A stretch of DNA of 35,345 nucleotides from Nitrospira sp. (lineage in GTDB: Bacteria > Nitrospirota > Nitrospiria > Nitrospirales > Nitrospiraceae), in assembly GCA_005116885.1 (NCBI GenBank), contig SWDP01000037.1:117473-152817 (forward strand), in the 5' to 3' direction. The position numbers were made by a program, and so were the translations under genes. The notes under the pieces were generated by a model, which ran no database searches, was not told the DNA's origin, and worked only from the letters and a program-made list of their open reading frames with translations. Below are positions 27,906 through 35,345 of the stretch, piece by piece; within the stretch, counting starts at the first letter, position 1; each line of letters starts with the position of its first letter.

Positions 27906-28556
27906 TTATCGACGCGTAGAGTCGTGCTCGGACCGAGGGGCCTGTTCTCGGCGGTTACCTGCGATCATCTGCACGAGGGCCGGGACCGCTTGACGGAGCA
28001 TCTCGTGGAGGAGACCACGTCCGAATCGGACGAAGCCGCTCCGTACGACACCGAGTTCGTCTTGGAGAACTCGCTCCAGCTCAGCCCATAATGTGAATCG
28101 ATTGGACTGGCCTTGTTCCTTACTCGCATTGTCCGCTTCGCGATGAGGGTAGAAGGAATAGACTCCGGACTCTTGCTGTTCGGACGAGGGTGAGCCGCTC
28201 GTGGGCATCACTGCCGCACTCTTTGCACCTCGGGGGTAATAGGGAACCACTCCGTCGATCCTCCAGCCGCGACGGTAGAGGGTGCCGACCGCATAGCCGA
28301 GGACCATGGTCCCGCCCACGAACACCCATGGGTGGCGTGCGACATGGACGCGTGGATCAAAGGCTTCCTTGGTCGCCTGCAACGTTTCATGCACAGATGC
28401 CGTCGTTTTGTCCGCAACGTGAGTCATTGTAGTCCTCGCATGTTGCATCGTGGATCCCACGTGTTGCTCAATGGCTCCCAGTTTTTCGGCAATTGCGATT
28501 CTGGTCTGGACGATATCTTTGATGTCTTGGGCAATGCGATCCGCGCCTTTGTCCAT
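27906..28556 (-). CDS. ElaB/DUF883-like membrane-associated hypothetical protein
   Basis: Helical N-terminus MDKGADRIAQDIKDIVQTRIAIAEKLGAIEQHV, then HPWVFVGGTMVLGYAVGTLYRRG. Confidence 0.55.
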   Translation of the reverse strand: MDKGADRIAQDIKDIVQTRIAIAEKLGAIEQHVGSTMQHARTTMTHVADKTTASVHETLQATKEAFDPRVHVARHPWVFVGGTMVLGYAVGTLYRRGWRIDGVVPYYPRGAKSAAVMPTSGSPSSEQQESGVYSFYPHREADNASKEQGQSNRFTLWAELERVLQDELGVVRSGFVRFGRGLLHEMLRQAVPALVQMIAGNRREQAPRSEHDSTRR

Positions 28557-28655
28557 GATTTCCCTTCCTGTCTTAGTCTAAAATATTTAAGTCAATGAGG
28601 GGATCGTTCTTCCGCCGCCGGATTCCACTCTATACTGGGGCATCAGGATCTGACG

Positions 28656-29000
28656 TCACCGCCGCCGAGATCGAGAGAACAGGTATCCCACTGAGACCCC
28701 GAGCACCATAACTTGAAGTGGATGGCGACGGATAAGCGTCGCCACGTCCTCGACCACGCCCACCATTCCACGCTTACTGAGATACGCGGTTGAGGTGTCG
28801 AGACCGTCTGCAACCATTCCCATCGCAGCACAAGTACTGTTCTGGGTTCGTCGCAGGGTATCCTGTATCGTGTGCGCCACCGTGTTTTCGGTCTGACCGA
28901 TTGAGCCGGCCAATTCTTCGGCCTGTTCGGGTACCCTCTCCCTCGCTTGTCGCACAGAGGGTCCGCTTGATTTCATTGCGAATTCTTTTATGGGCGCCAT
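28656..29000 (-). CDS. ElaB/DUF883-like small membrane protein
   Basis: RVPEQAEELAGSIGQTENTVAHTIQDTLRRTQN...LIRRHPLQVMVLGVSVGYLFSRSRRR. Confidence 0.55.
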   Translation of the reverse strand: MAPIKEFAMKSSGPSVRQARERVPEQAEELAGSIGQTENTVAHTIQDTLRRTQNSTCAAMGMVADGLDTSTAYLSKRGMVGVVEDVATLIRRHPLQVMVLGVSVGYLFSRSRRR

Positions 29001-29043
29001 CTATCCTCCTTTTCCTCACCACGGTGCGAACCCTGTCCTCGTG

Positions 29044-29601
29044 TCAGCCTCCTGATCGGCCTGAAAGAACCGCACGCGTAGCACGGACTGTCTCGCGCGC
29101 GTTGACAATCACGGGCACCCCAAGCAGCCATAACGGTTTTTGCTCTAAGCTTTGACGTCGCTGTACCACGTGTGTCGTCAGACGCTCCCAGTCCAGGTCT
29201 GTCTGCTCTGCGAGGGGGAACATCTTCCCCTCCTCGTTGATATGGTGTGTGACCTGGTCCCTGAGGGCCGTACACATGGACTCATATCGCTTATCCTCGG
29301 GATCCATGTTCTTGAGCGCGTTGACCAGCGCGTGAACGATATGGAGTGTCTCGCGAACCTCGTCCATCAGATCCAGGCTCTGCTCGTGAACATGTTCCCG
29401 CCAGGCAGGGTAAATGAGTTCCTCTTTGAGCCTGGTATGGACTTCCAGGACTGCGAGAGCTTCCCTCACGATTTCCGGTTTCTTTGTCATCGTCGTGTTG
29501 TCAAACTGTTCAAACAGCTGTCTAAGATTACGATGGTCTTCACGGAGCATCAACGTGATAAAGGTAGCTCTGGCCTCGATCGTCTGTGCCTGATTCGCCA
29601 T
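29044..29601 (-). CDS. Hemerythrin HHE-domain protein (second copy)
   Basis: LREDHRNLRQLFEQFDN...LAVLEVHTRLKEELIYPAW...VTHHINEEGKMFPLAEQTDLDWERL. Confidence 0.85.
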   Translation of the reverse strand: MANQAQTIEARATFITLMLREDHRNLRQLFEQFDNTTMTKKPEIVREALAVLEVHTRLKEELIYPAWREHVHEQSLDLMDEVRETLHIVHALVNALKNMDPEDKRYESMCTALRDQVTHHINEEGKMFPLAEQTDLDWERLTTHVVQRRQSLEQKPLWLLGVPVIVNARETVRATRAVLSGRSGG

Positions 29602-29728
29602 AGATCCTCCTTATGTTCGGTTCGTAGTTCACGGGCCTCGCCGCAGTCCAACGGCGAGGGAAGCTCCTTCCCGATTGTTTCCATCTGACGGTCTCCGATA
29701 GCGTGGCAGCGTTCCATCATTACCACGG

Positions 29729-29774
29729 ATGATTGCATGGGTCCGGCCGACCCACCACTCGGAGTTCCCCTAGT
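29729..29774 (-). promoter_or_regulatory. CTAGGG box ACTAGGGgaacTCCGAG plus weak -10 AATCAT
   Basis: Box starts at 29774 on the minus strand; AATCAT at 29734-29729 (offset 40); upstream of hemerythrin 29601. Confidence 0.45.
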
Positions 29775-29910
29775 TCTTGGGACCTTCCTCGTAAGAACCC
29801 GTCGGCATAGACCGTTCTACTGCGGCGATCTGGGGTCTCGCATCTGGCCGTATCTCTCTTGCCTCGGCACGAAGGCAATGTCGGACAGGCTCCTGGAGGA
29901 GCCCCTCGCA

Positions 29911-31056
29911 TTACACTGTCTTGTCAGCCAAATTATGAGCGGCGCGCAGATCTTCGCGAGGATCGCTCGTGACGCCAATGATCATGCCGCTGCCTTGTTG
30001 CTGGTATTCTTCCTGGTAGATCACAAACGTGACGAGGACGACGGCGAGGAGAACGGGGCCGAGAAATAGACCGAGAAATCCGAAGTACGCGAGGCCCCCC
30101 AACGAGGCTAAGAACAGGGGAAGCACCGGGAGCCGCGCTTTCCCACCGACGAGAAGGGGCTGCAGTAGATTGTCCATCAGGCCCACCAGGCCGAGGCCGA
30201 TCCCGATGAGAATGACGCCTTTGGCTACCGCCCCGCTGAACAATAGGTATAATGCGACTGGCGCCCACACTATCGCTGTGCCGCCGACGGGGAGCAGAGA
30301 AAGCAGCCCAGATAAAGCGCCGAGAAATACTGAAAAAGGCACTCCCAATAAATAGTACGTCACCCCGGCCGTCGCCCCCTGGGCAACGGCGGTCAATAAC
30401 GTGCCCCTCACGACTGCCTTCATGGTCGTATTGAGACGTTCGAAGATCTTTGCCTTGTGCTCCTCTTCGAGGGGAATCGCCCGGAAGATTGTGTCCCACG
30501 TACGGGGTCCGTCGCGGAATAAGAAGAACAAGGTGAAGAGCATAATGAGAAAGTTTGTCGCGAGGAGCAATGCATTCCTGGCAAAATCAGCCCCTTGCGA
30601 AAGAAGAAAGCCACTGACGGCCCTCCCGCCTTCCAGGAGGGAGTCCTCGACTTGCCCGCTGCCGCTCACAATGAGACGTCCCGCCAATTCCTGGATCAGC
30701 CCTCCGACCCCGGGTACCTTGGCAAGCACAACGCCTATGTCTTTCAGATGTCCTCCCTTCAGCCACTCTGAAGCTTGAGCATACGCTTCCACTCCTTGCT
30801 GACCGGCGAGGATCATGCCGTATAAGGCAGGAGCCACCGCCATGATCAGTACTCCCCCCGTCATGATTCCGGCAGCCACATTTCCGCGTTGTCCCACGCA
30901 AGCCAATAATCGTATGTACACAGGATACGTCGTGGTCGCGAGGATCACAGCCCAGAGAATCGGCGAGAAGAACGGACTGAGAATCAGTCCCAGTTGCCAC
31001 AGGAGCAGAAGAAACACCAGCAGAAAGGTCACTGTAAATAGCTGTCGTCTAGACAT
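29911..31056 (-). CDS. AI-2E family transporter
   Basis: Multi-TM; LGLILSPFFSPILWAVILATTTYPVY...VPFSVFLGALSGLLSLLPVGGTAIVWAPVALYLL...GLMDNLLQPLLVGGKARLPVLPLFLASLGGLAYFGFLGLFLGPVLLAV. Confidence 0.92.
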   Translation of the reverse strand: MSRRQLFTVTFLLVFLLLLWQLGLILSPFFSPILWAVILATTTYPVYIRLLACVGQRGNVAAGIMTGGVLIMAVAPALYGMILAGQQGVEAYAQASEWLKGGHLKDIGVVLAKVPGVGGLIQELAGRLIVSGSGQVEDSLLEGGRAVSGFLLSQGADFARNALLLATNFLIMLFTLFFLFRDGPRTWDTIFRAIPLEEEHKAKIFERLNTTMKAVVRGTLLTAVAQGATAGVTYYLLGVPFSVFLGALSGLLSLLPVGGTAIVWAPVALYLLFSGAVAKGVILIGIGLGLVGLMDNLLQPLLVGGKARLPVLPLFLASLGGLAYFGFLGLFLGPVLLAVVLVTFVIYQEEYQQQGSGMIIGVTSDPREDLRAAHNLADKTV

Positions 31057-31140
31057 CGGCTCAAAACCAGCAAGATGATCGCAAAGGGACTATCGGCTTA
31101 CTCAAAAGACTGAGGGACACCGAGCACTATCTATGTAAAC

Positions 31141-31557
31141 CTATGTAAACCGCGTGCGCACCCACTCCGTCATCCATTTGGCGTCGTCCATCAGGGTTCG
31201 TACCGTTCGTAGTGGGATGATATGAACGGACTTTGCCACTCCCCATCCGGCCGCTGCGAGCCCCCACGCCCCACCCAGGAGAACAACACTCACGATGGCG
31301 GCACAAGCCCAGGCAGGCAACCCTGTATACTCAAAGAGGATCAGCACACAGACCGCGGCGGCGACGAACAATCCGATCAGTGCCAGCACCGCAGCGATCC
31401 CGCACCACAGGACCGACTTGATGATCTTGCCGATTTCGTACTGAACCTCATGTTGCGCCAAGGCCATTTCCTGGCGTATGAGCGCGCGCACATCTCTCAA
31501 GAGCCCGCCCACCACTGTCTCAATTCCTGATCGTTCTGTGTCGTGCGTCTGTGGCAT
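31141..31557 (-). CDS. Phage holin family / DUF1469-like membrane protein
   Basis: LLRDVRALIRQEMALAQHEVQYEIGKIIKSVLWCGIAAVLALIGLFVAAAVCVLILF. Confidence 0.8.
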   Translation of the reverse strand: MPQTHDTERSGIETVVGGLLRDVRALIRQEMALAQHEVQYEIGKIIKSVLWCGIAAVLALIGLFVAAAVCVLILFEYTGLPAWACAAIVSVVLLGGAWGLAAAGWGVAKSVHIIPLRTVRTLMDDAKWMTEWVRTRFT

Positions 31558-31624
31558 CGTGACCTCACTGTAATTCCAGGAAGAACATATCCTAGTGTGA
31601 CTCCGATGAGCACAACATCGGACT

Positions 31625-32728
31625 TCACCGTGTCGGTGACGGAGCGTGAACCCGGGGTGGCACCTTGGACGGCGGAATTCGCATCATCTGCGCGAGGGAG
31701 GGACGAGTTTTTTTCGACGCCACTTGTACGCTCACGGGCTGACCGGTTCGCGCCGACCGTCGCAACGCTTCGATGATTGTCACGTCGATGAGCCCTTCGT
31801 GGCCGGACGGCTCGGGTTCCCGGTTCCGAAGAATGCAATCAGAAAAATAGCGAATTTGTGGCGCGAATTGGTCATGAACCGGATAGCGTCGCGTCTCCGT
31901 GCGTTCACCGATACGGATGACTTGCTTCATTCCAGCCGAATATTCATAGGCGGATTCAAGTCGCACGCTCCCCTTGGTTCCGACGACATCGATGTCGGCA
32001 CGGTCGGACGCTCCAAAACTGCAGACAAACGAGGCCAGACGGTCCCCTGGGAATCGCAGGAGCGCTCCGTCCATCTCTTCTACACGACGAAATCGAGGGT
32101 CTTTGTTTTTCAGTCGCATCGCGACCACTTCATGCGGTTCCGCTTGAAACAGGTAGCGAGCCGCATTGATGCAATAGATCCCGATATCGGGCAAGGGGCC
32201 TCCACCGACCCTCGGGTCTAGTCGCGTATCTCCCTTACGGACCTGCTGGGTAAATAGCGAATGCACGATGCGCAGATCTCCTAGACGGCCCGACTGTCCT
32301 AGGCTGATAAGATTCAGATTCGCCTCATCAAAGTGGAGGCGATACGCGACCATAAGTTTCGCTCCGCCTTCCTCCGCTGCGCGAATAATCGCTTTGCAGT
32401 CCGAGACCGTCAGGCTCAATGGCTTTTCGCAAAGGACATGAATACCCTTCCGCAATGCCGCGCTGGCGTAGCGCTTATGGAGATGGTTGGGGATGGCCAG
32501 GTACACCGCGTCCACTGCGCCACTTTCCAAGCACTCATCGTAGCGATCGTAATCATAGGTGTGCTCCACCTTGTACATGGTGGACAGCTTCGATAATGTG
32601 ACTCGACTTCCTGATACGAGGGCGCTCAGTTGAGAGTTGATGCGTGCGTGGCGAAACGCCGGCAGCACTGCCGCCTGCGCAATGTGACCCAGCCCCACTA
32701 CTGCATATCGCACTTTTTTTACCGACAC
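31625..32728 (-). CDS. Gfo/Idh/MocA family oxidoreductase
   Basis: VRYAVVGLGHIAQAAVLPAFRHA...DAVYLAIPNHLHKRYASAALRKGIHVLCEKPLSLTVSD...GGGPLPDIGIYCINAARYLF. Confidence 0.95.
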   Translation of the reverse strand: MSVKKVRYAVVGLGHIAQAAVLPAFRHARINSQLSALVSGSRVTLSKLSTMYKVEHTYDYDRYDECLESGAVDAVYLAIPNHLHKRYASAALRKGIHVLCEKPLSLTVSDCKAIIRAAEEGGAKLMVAYRLHFDEANLNLISLGQSGRLGDLRIVHSLFTQQVRKGDTRLDPRVGGGPLPDIGIYCINAARYLFQAEPHEVVAMRLKNKDPRFRRVEEMDGALLRFPGDRLASFVCSFGASDRADIDVVGTKGSVRLESAYEYSAGMKQVIRIGERTETRRYPVHDQFAPQIRYFSDCILRNREPEPSGHEGLIDVTIIEALRRSARTGQPVSVQVASKKTRPSLAQMMRIPPSKVPPRVHAPSPTR

Positions 32729-32831
32729 CGGTCTGTCCTCTTTGGGCTTCGCGTCTTCAGTTGAACATGGTTATGTGCATGAGGGTGGGGGCGGATGACC
32801 GGTGTCGCCATCGACGCCCCTCACCCACACA

Positions 32832-33152
32832 TCAATTACTCGATGACAAGGATTGTATTTGCAGATTGTTGTTCACTTTCGACACCCCCTCCACCATACG
32901 CGCGAGGGATTCTGCTCGTGACTTCTCCTCTACGGTCTGTACCACACCGTTCAGCGTGACAACACCCCGCTCGGTATCCACATTGATGCGCGTAAAATTG
33001 GACGCCTTGTCATTCGTCAACTTTGCTTGAACCGATGCGGTCGTCGTGGCGTCGTCTATGGTTCGGCCTGCAGTTTTTCCGGTCATGGACTCGCAGGCTG
33101 TAAGACTCATCGCACTCAATCCGAGAATGCCGACCATCAATAAACGATACAT
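32832..33152 (-). CDS. BON-domain lipoprotein
   Basis: Lipobox-like MVGILGLSAMSLTACESM; BON DDATTTASVQAKLTNDKASNFTRINVDTERGVVTLNGVVQTVEEKSRAESLARMVEGVSKVNNNLQI. Confidence 0.9.
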   Translation of the reverse strand: MYRLLMVGILGLSAMSLTACESMTGKTAGRTIDDATTTASVQAKLTNDKASNFTRINVDTERGVVTLNGVVQTVEEKSRAESLARMVEGVSKVNNNLQIQSLSSSN

Positions 33153-33210
33153 AATAATCCTCCTATGGATAAAAATGAGTTTTCCGGTTGGGACAGTTGC
33201 CTATCGACGC

Positions 33211-33546
33211 CTAGCGATGCTGTGACGCCAGCTCATCCTTTGTTTCATTGACTGCTTGTTTGCCCGCCTCGGCAAAATCTTTAACCTGGCGACCGGCCTC
33301 TCGCAACGAATCCTTCCCCTTCTCGACGAATTCATGGCCGCGTTCCATAGTGTTGTCCAACGCTTCGGCGCCCTGGTCGACGACGTCATCGAGCTCATCT
33401 TTGGCGCGCGCCGCATAGTCGCGAAGAAGCCCGCGCATCTGCTCGCCTGACTGTGGCGCGAAGAGGAGTGCGACACCCGCGCCGATCAACGCTCCTGTGA
33501 TAAACACCGACAGATTCCCTGATTCGTAGTTATTCGATGATTGCAT
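33211..33546 (-). CDS. YtxH domain protein
   Basis: NLSVFITGALIGAGVALLFAPQSGEQMRGLLRDYAARAKDELDDVV. Confidence 0.88.
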   Translation of the reverse strand: MQSSNNYESGNLSVFITGALIGAGVALLFAPQSGEQMRGLLRDYAARAKDELDDVVDQGAEALDNTMERGHEFVEKGKDSLREAGRQVKDFAEAGKQAVNETKDELASQHR

Positions 33547-33692
33547 GTTCTGTTTCCCCCTATGATGAGTTAATTGGTTTTACTGTCGCGCCCATCCCTC
33601 ACTGATTGCACATGCAATGATTGTTGGTTGAAGAAACCAATACACGATTGCCTGCTCCTCTCCCGTTAACCCGTAAGCGTTCATGAGAGGAA

Positions 33693-33956
33693 TCACATCC
33701 GGACGGTCTGTTGCCGGGTCGGTGTCTCCCGTCTTCTGGACACCACGCGGTTCCGCAGGATGATTTCATCGAGCCACTCGCCACACTGGATACAGCGCAA
33801 CGACGGCATCTTTCTATCAATGGACAGGCTGAACTCCTCATCTCTGGTCAAGAGCCCGCCGCATCGCCCGCAGGCACTCATCCCAAGAAGCACGCCATTC
33901 CACCGATGATCGTCCGGTTTATCTCCGTCAGAGTTTCGTAGTCTTCTGTCTGTCAT
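33693..33956 (-). CDS. Small zinc-ribbon protein, paralogue of 5564-5800
   Basis: MTDRRLRNSDGDKPDDHRWNGVLLGMSACGRCGGLLTRDEEFSLSIDRKMPSLRCIQCGEWLDEIILRNRVVSRR. Confidence 0.7.
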   Translation of the reverse strand: MTDRRLRNSDGDKPDDHRWNGVLLGMSACGRCGGLLTRDEEFSLSIDRKMPSLRCIQCGEWLDEIILRNRVVSRRRETPTRQQTVRM

Positions 33957-34161
33957 AGCGACCTCCACAATGAATTGCCGTCTCTTGTGTTGTGTATGGT
34001 TGTAGCAAGCTTCGCCATATCGATGACCTGGCAAATACCCCAGCTCTTGGACCATTTACCCCTGGTTGAGCTGTTGTCCTGTTTTTCTATGCCTCTCCAC
34101 ACTGTCTCCCCCCGGAGGTTGAACCGTTTCGGTGAACGGGCATGACAACCGCCCATCATCA

Positions 34162-34207
34162 ATCATACCGTCGAGATCGCGTAAGAGGAGCTAGGACGTT
34201 CCCTAGC
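34162..34207 (-). promoter_or_regulatory. CTAGGG box GCTAGGGaacgTCCTAG plus -10 TATGAT
   Basis: Box starts at 34207 on the minus strand; TATGAT at 34167-34162 (offset 40); upstream of zinc-ribbon gene 33956. Confidence 0.6.
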
Positions 34208-34332
34208 CCGCATTATTCACGAAGGCTTCTACTGCAACCGCCGATACGCTGCTGCGACAAGCCTAATGGCGGGCGGGCTCGCCTGGCGTCTCAGCGGTTT
34301 CGTCACGAACCCTCATGAATAATGCGGGCTAG
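34203..34332. mobile_element. MITE-like palindromic element with 17-bp perfect terminal inverted repeats, CTAG at both ends
   Basis: ctagcccgcattattca (34203-34219) and tgaataatgcgggctag (34316-34332). Confidence 0.6.
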
Positions 34333-34552
34333 GCCCATGACTCATGGAATCTTATGCTGCAGATATGAATCGCCGCGCGTGCGCGTGAAGCGTCTCCAAT
34401 GCGTGAAATGTCGTAGGTGAAGCGTATTTCGTTCCAGAGTCGGACGTTCATATTTCGCGCCTGTTTCAAGCGCTTCACGCTTCACGAGATACGCTTCACG
34501 ACGAAGGCGCTTTGGGGGATCGCAACGAACTGTCATGAATAATGTGGGCTCG
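34305..34552. repeat. Direct repeat acgaac..tcatgaataatgyggct flanking a block of GTGAAGCG-type short repeats
   Basis: acgaaccctcatgaataatgcgggct at 34305 and acgaactgtcatgaataatgtgggct at 34525. In between, gtgaagcgtatttcg and cgagatacgcttcac plus further gtgaagcg/cgcttcac units. Confidence 0.6.
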
Positions 34553-34658
34553 TAGGCTTGTGGTCCTTGATCTTTCACGGACCTTTACGTATTCTTCAAA
34601 ATTATTCTCCTTCGCCTTGGCGGAGGGGGGTAATGGCTTCGGAGAATTTCGCAAGATA

Positions 34659-34678
34659 CCCCGCAGCTTGCTGCGGGG
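34659..34678. other. Perfect GC-rich hairpin CCCCGCAGC-TT-GCTGCGGGG upstream of ndk
   Basis: 9-bp perfect stem with 2-nt spacer, followed by agcttcattcttt. Confidence 0.6.
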
Positions 34679-34717
34679 AGCTTCATTCTTTAACTGTGTG
34701 GAGGAACCTCAGAGCTC

Positions 34718-35140
34718 ATGAGTGAACGAACGTTAGCGATCATCAAGCCCGATGCGGTGAAGAAGAATGCGATCGGCGATATTATCGCCAGTTACGAGAA
34801 AGCCGGCCTGAAGCCGGTGGCCATGCGCATGATGCAGTTCTCACAATCAACGGCAGAGGGGTTCTATGCCGTGCATAAGGCCCGTCCGTTTTTCGATAGC
34901 CTGTGCACATTCATGGTGTCCGGTCTGGTCGTGGTGCTGGTGTTGCAAGGCGACAACGCGATCAAGAAGAATCGTGAGCTGATGGGTGCGACTGATCCGG
35001 CCAAAGCGGACGCAGGCACGATTCGCAAAGCCCATGGGGCGAACATCGAATTTAACGCCGTGCATGGATCCGATTCGCCGGAGACCGCCAGGTTCGAAAT
35101 CGGATATTTCTTTCCTGGAATGGATCTCATTGGATCGTGA
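34718..35140 (+). CDS. ndk: Nucleoside diphosphate kinase
   Basis: [40 protein letters not shown]...[20 protein letters not shown]. Confidence 0.97.
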   Translation: MSERTLAIIKPDAVKKNAIGDIIASYEKAGLKPVAMRMMQFSQSTAEGFYAVHKARPFFDSLCTFMVSGLVVVLVLQGDNAIKKNRELMGATDPAKADAGTIRKAHGANIEFNAVHGSDSPETARFEIGYFFPGMDLIGS

Positions 35141-35179
35141 CCGCCACCGTTACCAGTCCTTCTCCAAAGGGGAGTACGC

Positions 35180-35345
35180 ATGATTCCGAAAGACCTCCGT
35201 TACCACCAAGAGCATGAATGGGTGCGAGTGAGCGGCATACAGGCGACTGTGGGCATCAGTCATTTCGCCCAAGATGCGTTGGGCGATATCGTCTTCATTG
35301 ATTTGCCGAAGTCCGGCGCCGTCGTCAAGGCCGGGCAGCAGATCG
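35180..35345 (+). CDS. gcvH: Glycine cleavage system H protein (5' part, truncated by window)
   Basis: [55 protein letters not shown]. Confidence 0.93.
   Translation, partial: MIPKDLRYHQEHEWVRVSGIQATVGISHFAQDALGDIVFIDLPKSGAVVKAGQQI

Noticed and set aside
1-35345. CRISPR arrays, rRNA or tRNA genes
   Set aside because: No regular repeat-spacer array, rRNA-like block or tRNA cloverleaf was noticed; a dedicated scan was not possible.

Overview
The window is a high-GC bacterial segment that looks Nitrospira-like, judged from gene content and repeat style only. It is dense in two-component signalling and stress/redox genes. The left part has a decayed 3' end of a PEP-utilising enzyme gene, an outer-membrane beta-barrel protein, two NarL/FixJ-type response regulators, a Crp/Fnr regulator, a frameshifted CBS-HisKA_3 kinase, a GT4 glycosyltransferase, a 1717-aa CheB-CheR-PAS-HisKA_3-REC fusion and a tight HK/RR/REC-HisKA_3-REC operon. 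The right part is a mostly minus-strand stress cluster: DUF1328, OMP, CsbD, metallothionein, DUF2934, a 27-aa membrane peptide, a large KatE-type catalase, YihY, two hemerythrins, ElaB/DUF883-like proteins, an AI-2E transporter, a holin-like protein, a Gfo/Idh/MocA oxidoreductase, BON and YtxH proteins. It ends with ndk and the start of gcvH. The most striking signal is a recurring intergenic inverted repeat, ACTAGGG-N4-NCCTAG. It occurs 12 times, upstream of or divergent from genes across the whole window. In nine cases a -10-like hexamer (TATAAG, TATACT, TATGAT, TATATG, CATAAT, TATGCT, TATACA, TAGGTT, TAGTCT) begins exactly 40 nt after the first base of the box. That places the repeat centre near -43, which is lux-box/class-II activator geometry. 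I propose an undescribed regulon, probably driven by the NarL/FixJ-type regulators encoded here. Other observations are a CTAG-flanked MITE-like palindrome, a dispersed repeat family whose longest copy carries an extra hairpin, and a decayed thioredoxin-reductase-like remnant beside catalase. All calls are from reading the sequence; no searches were run.
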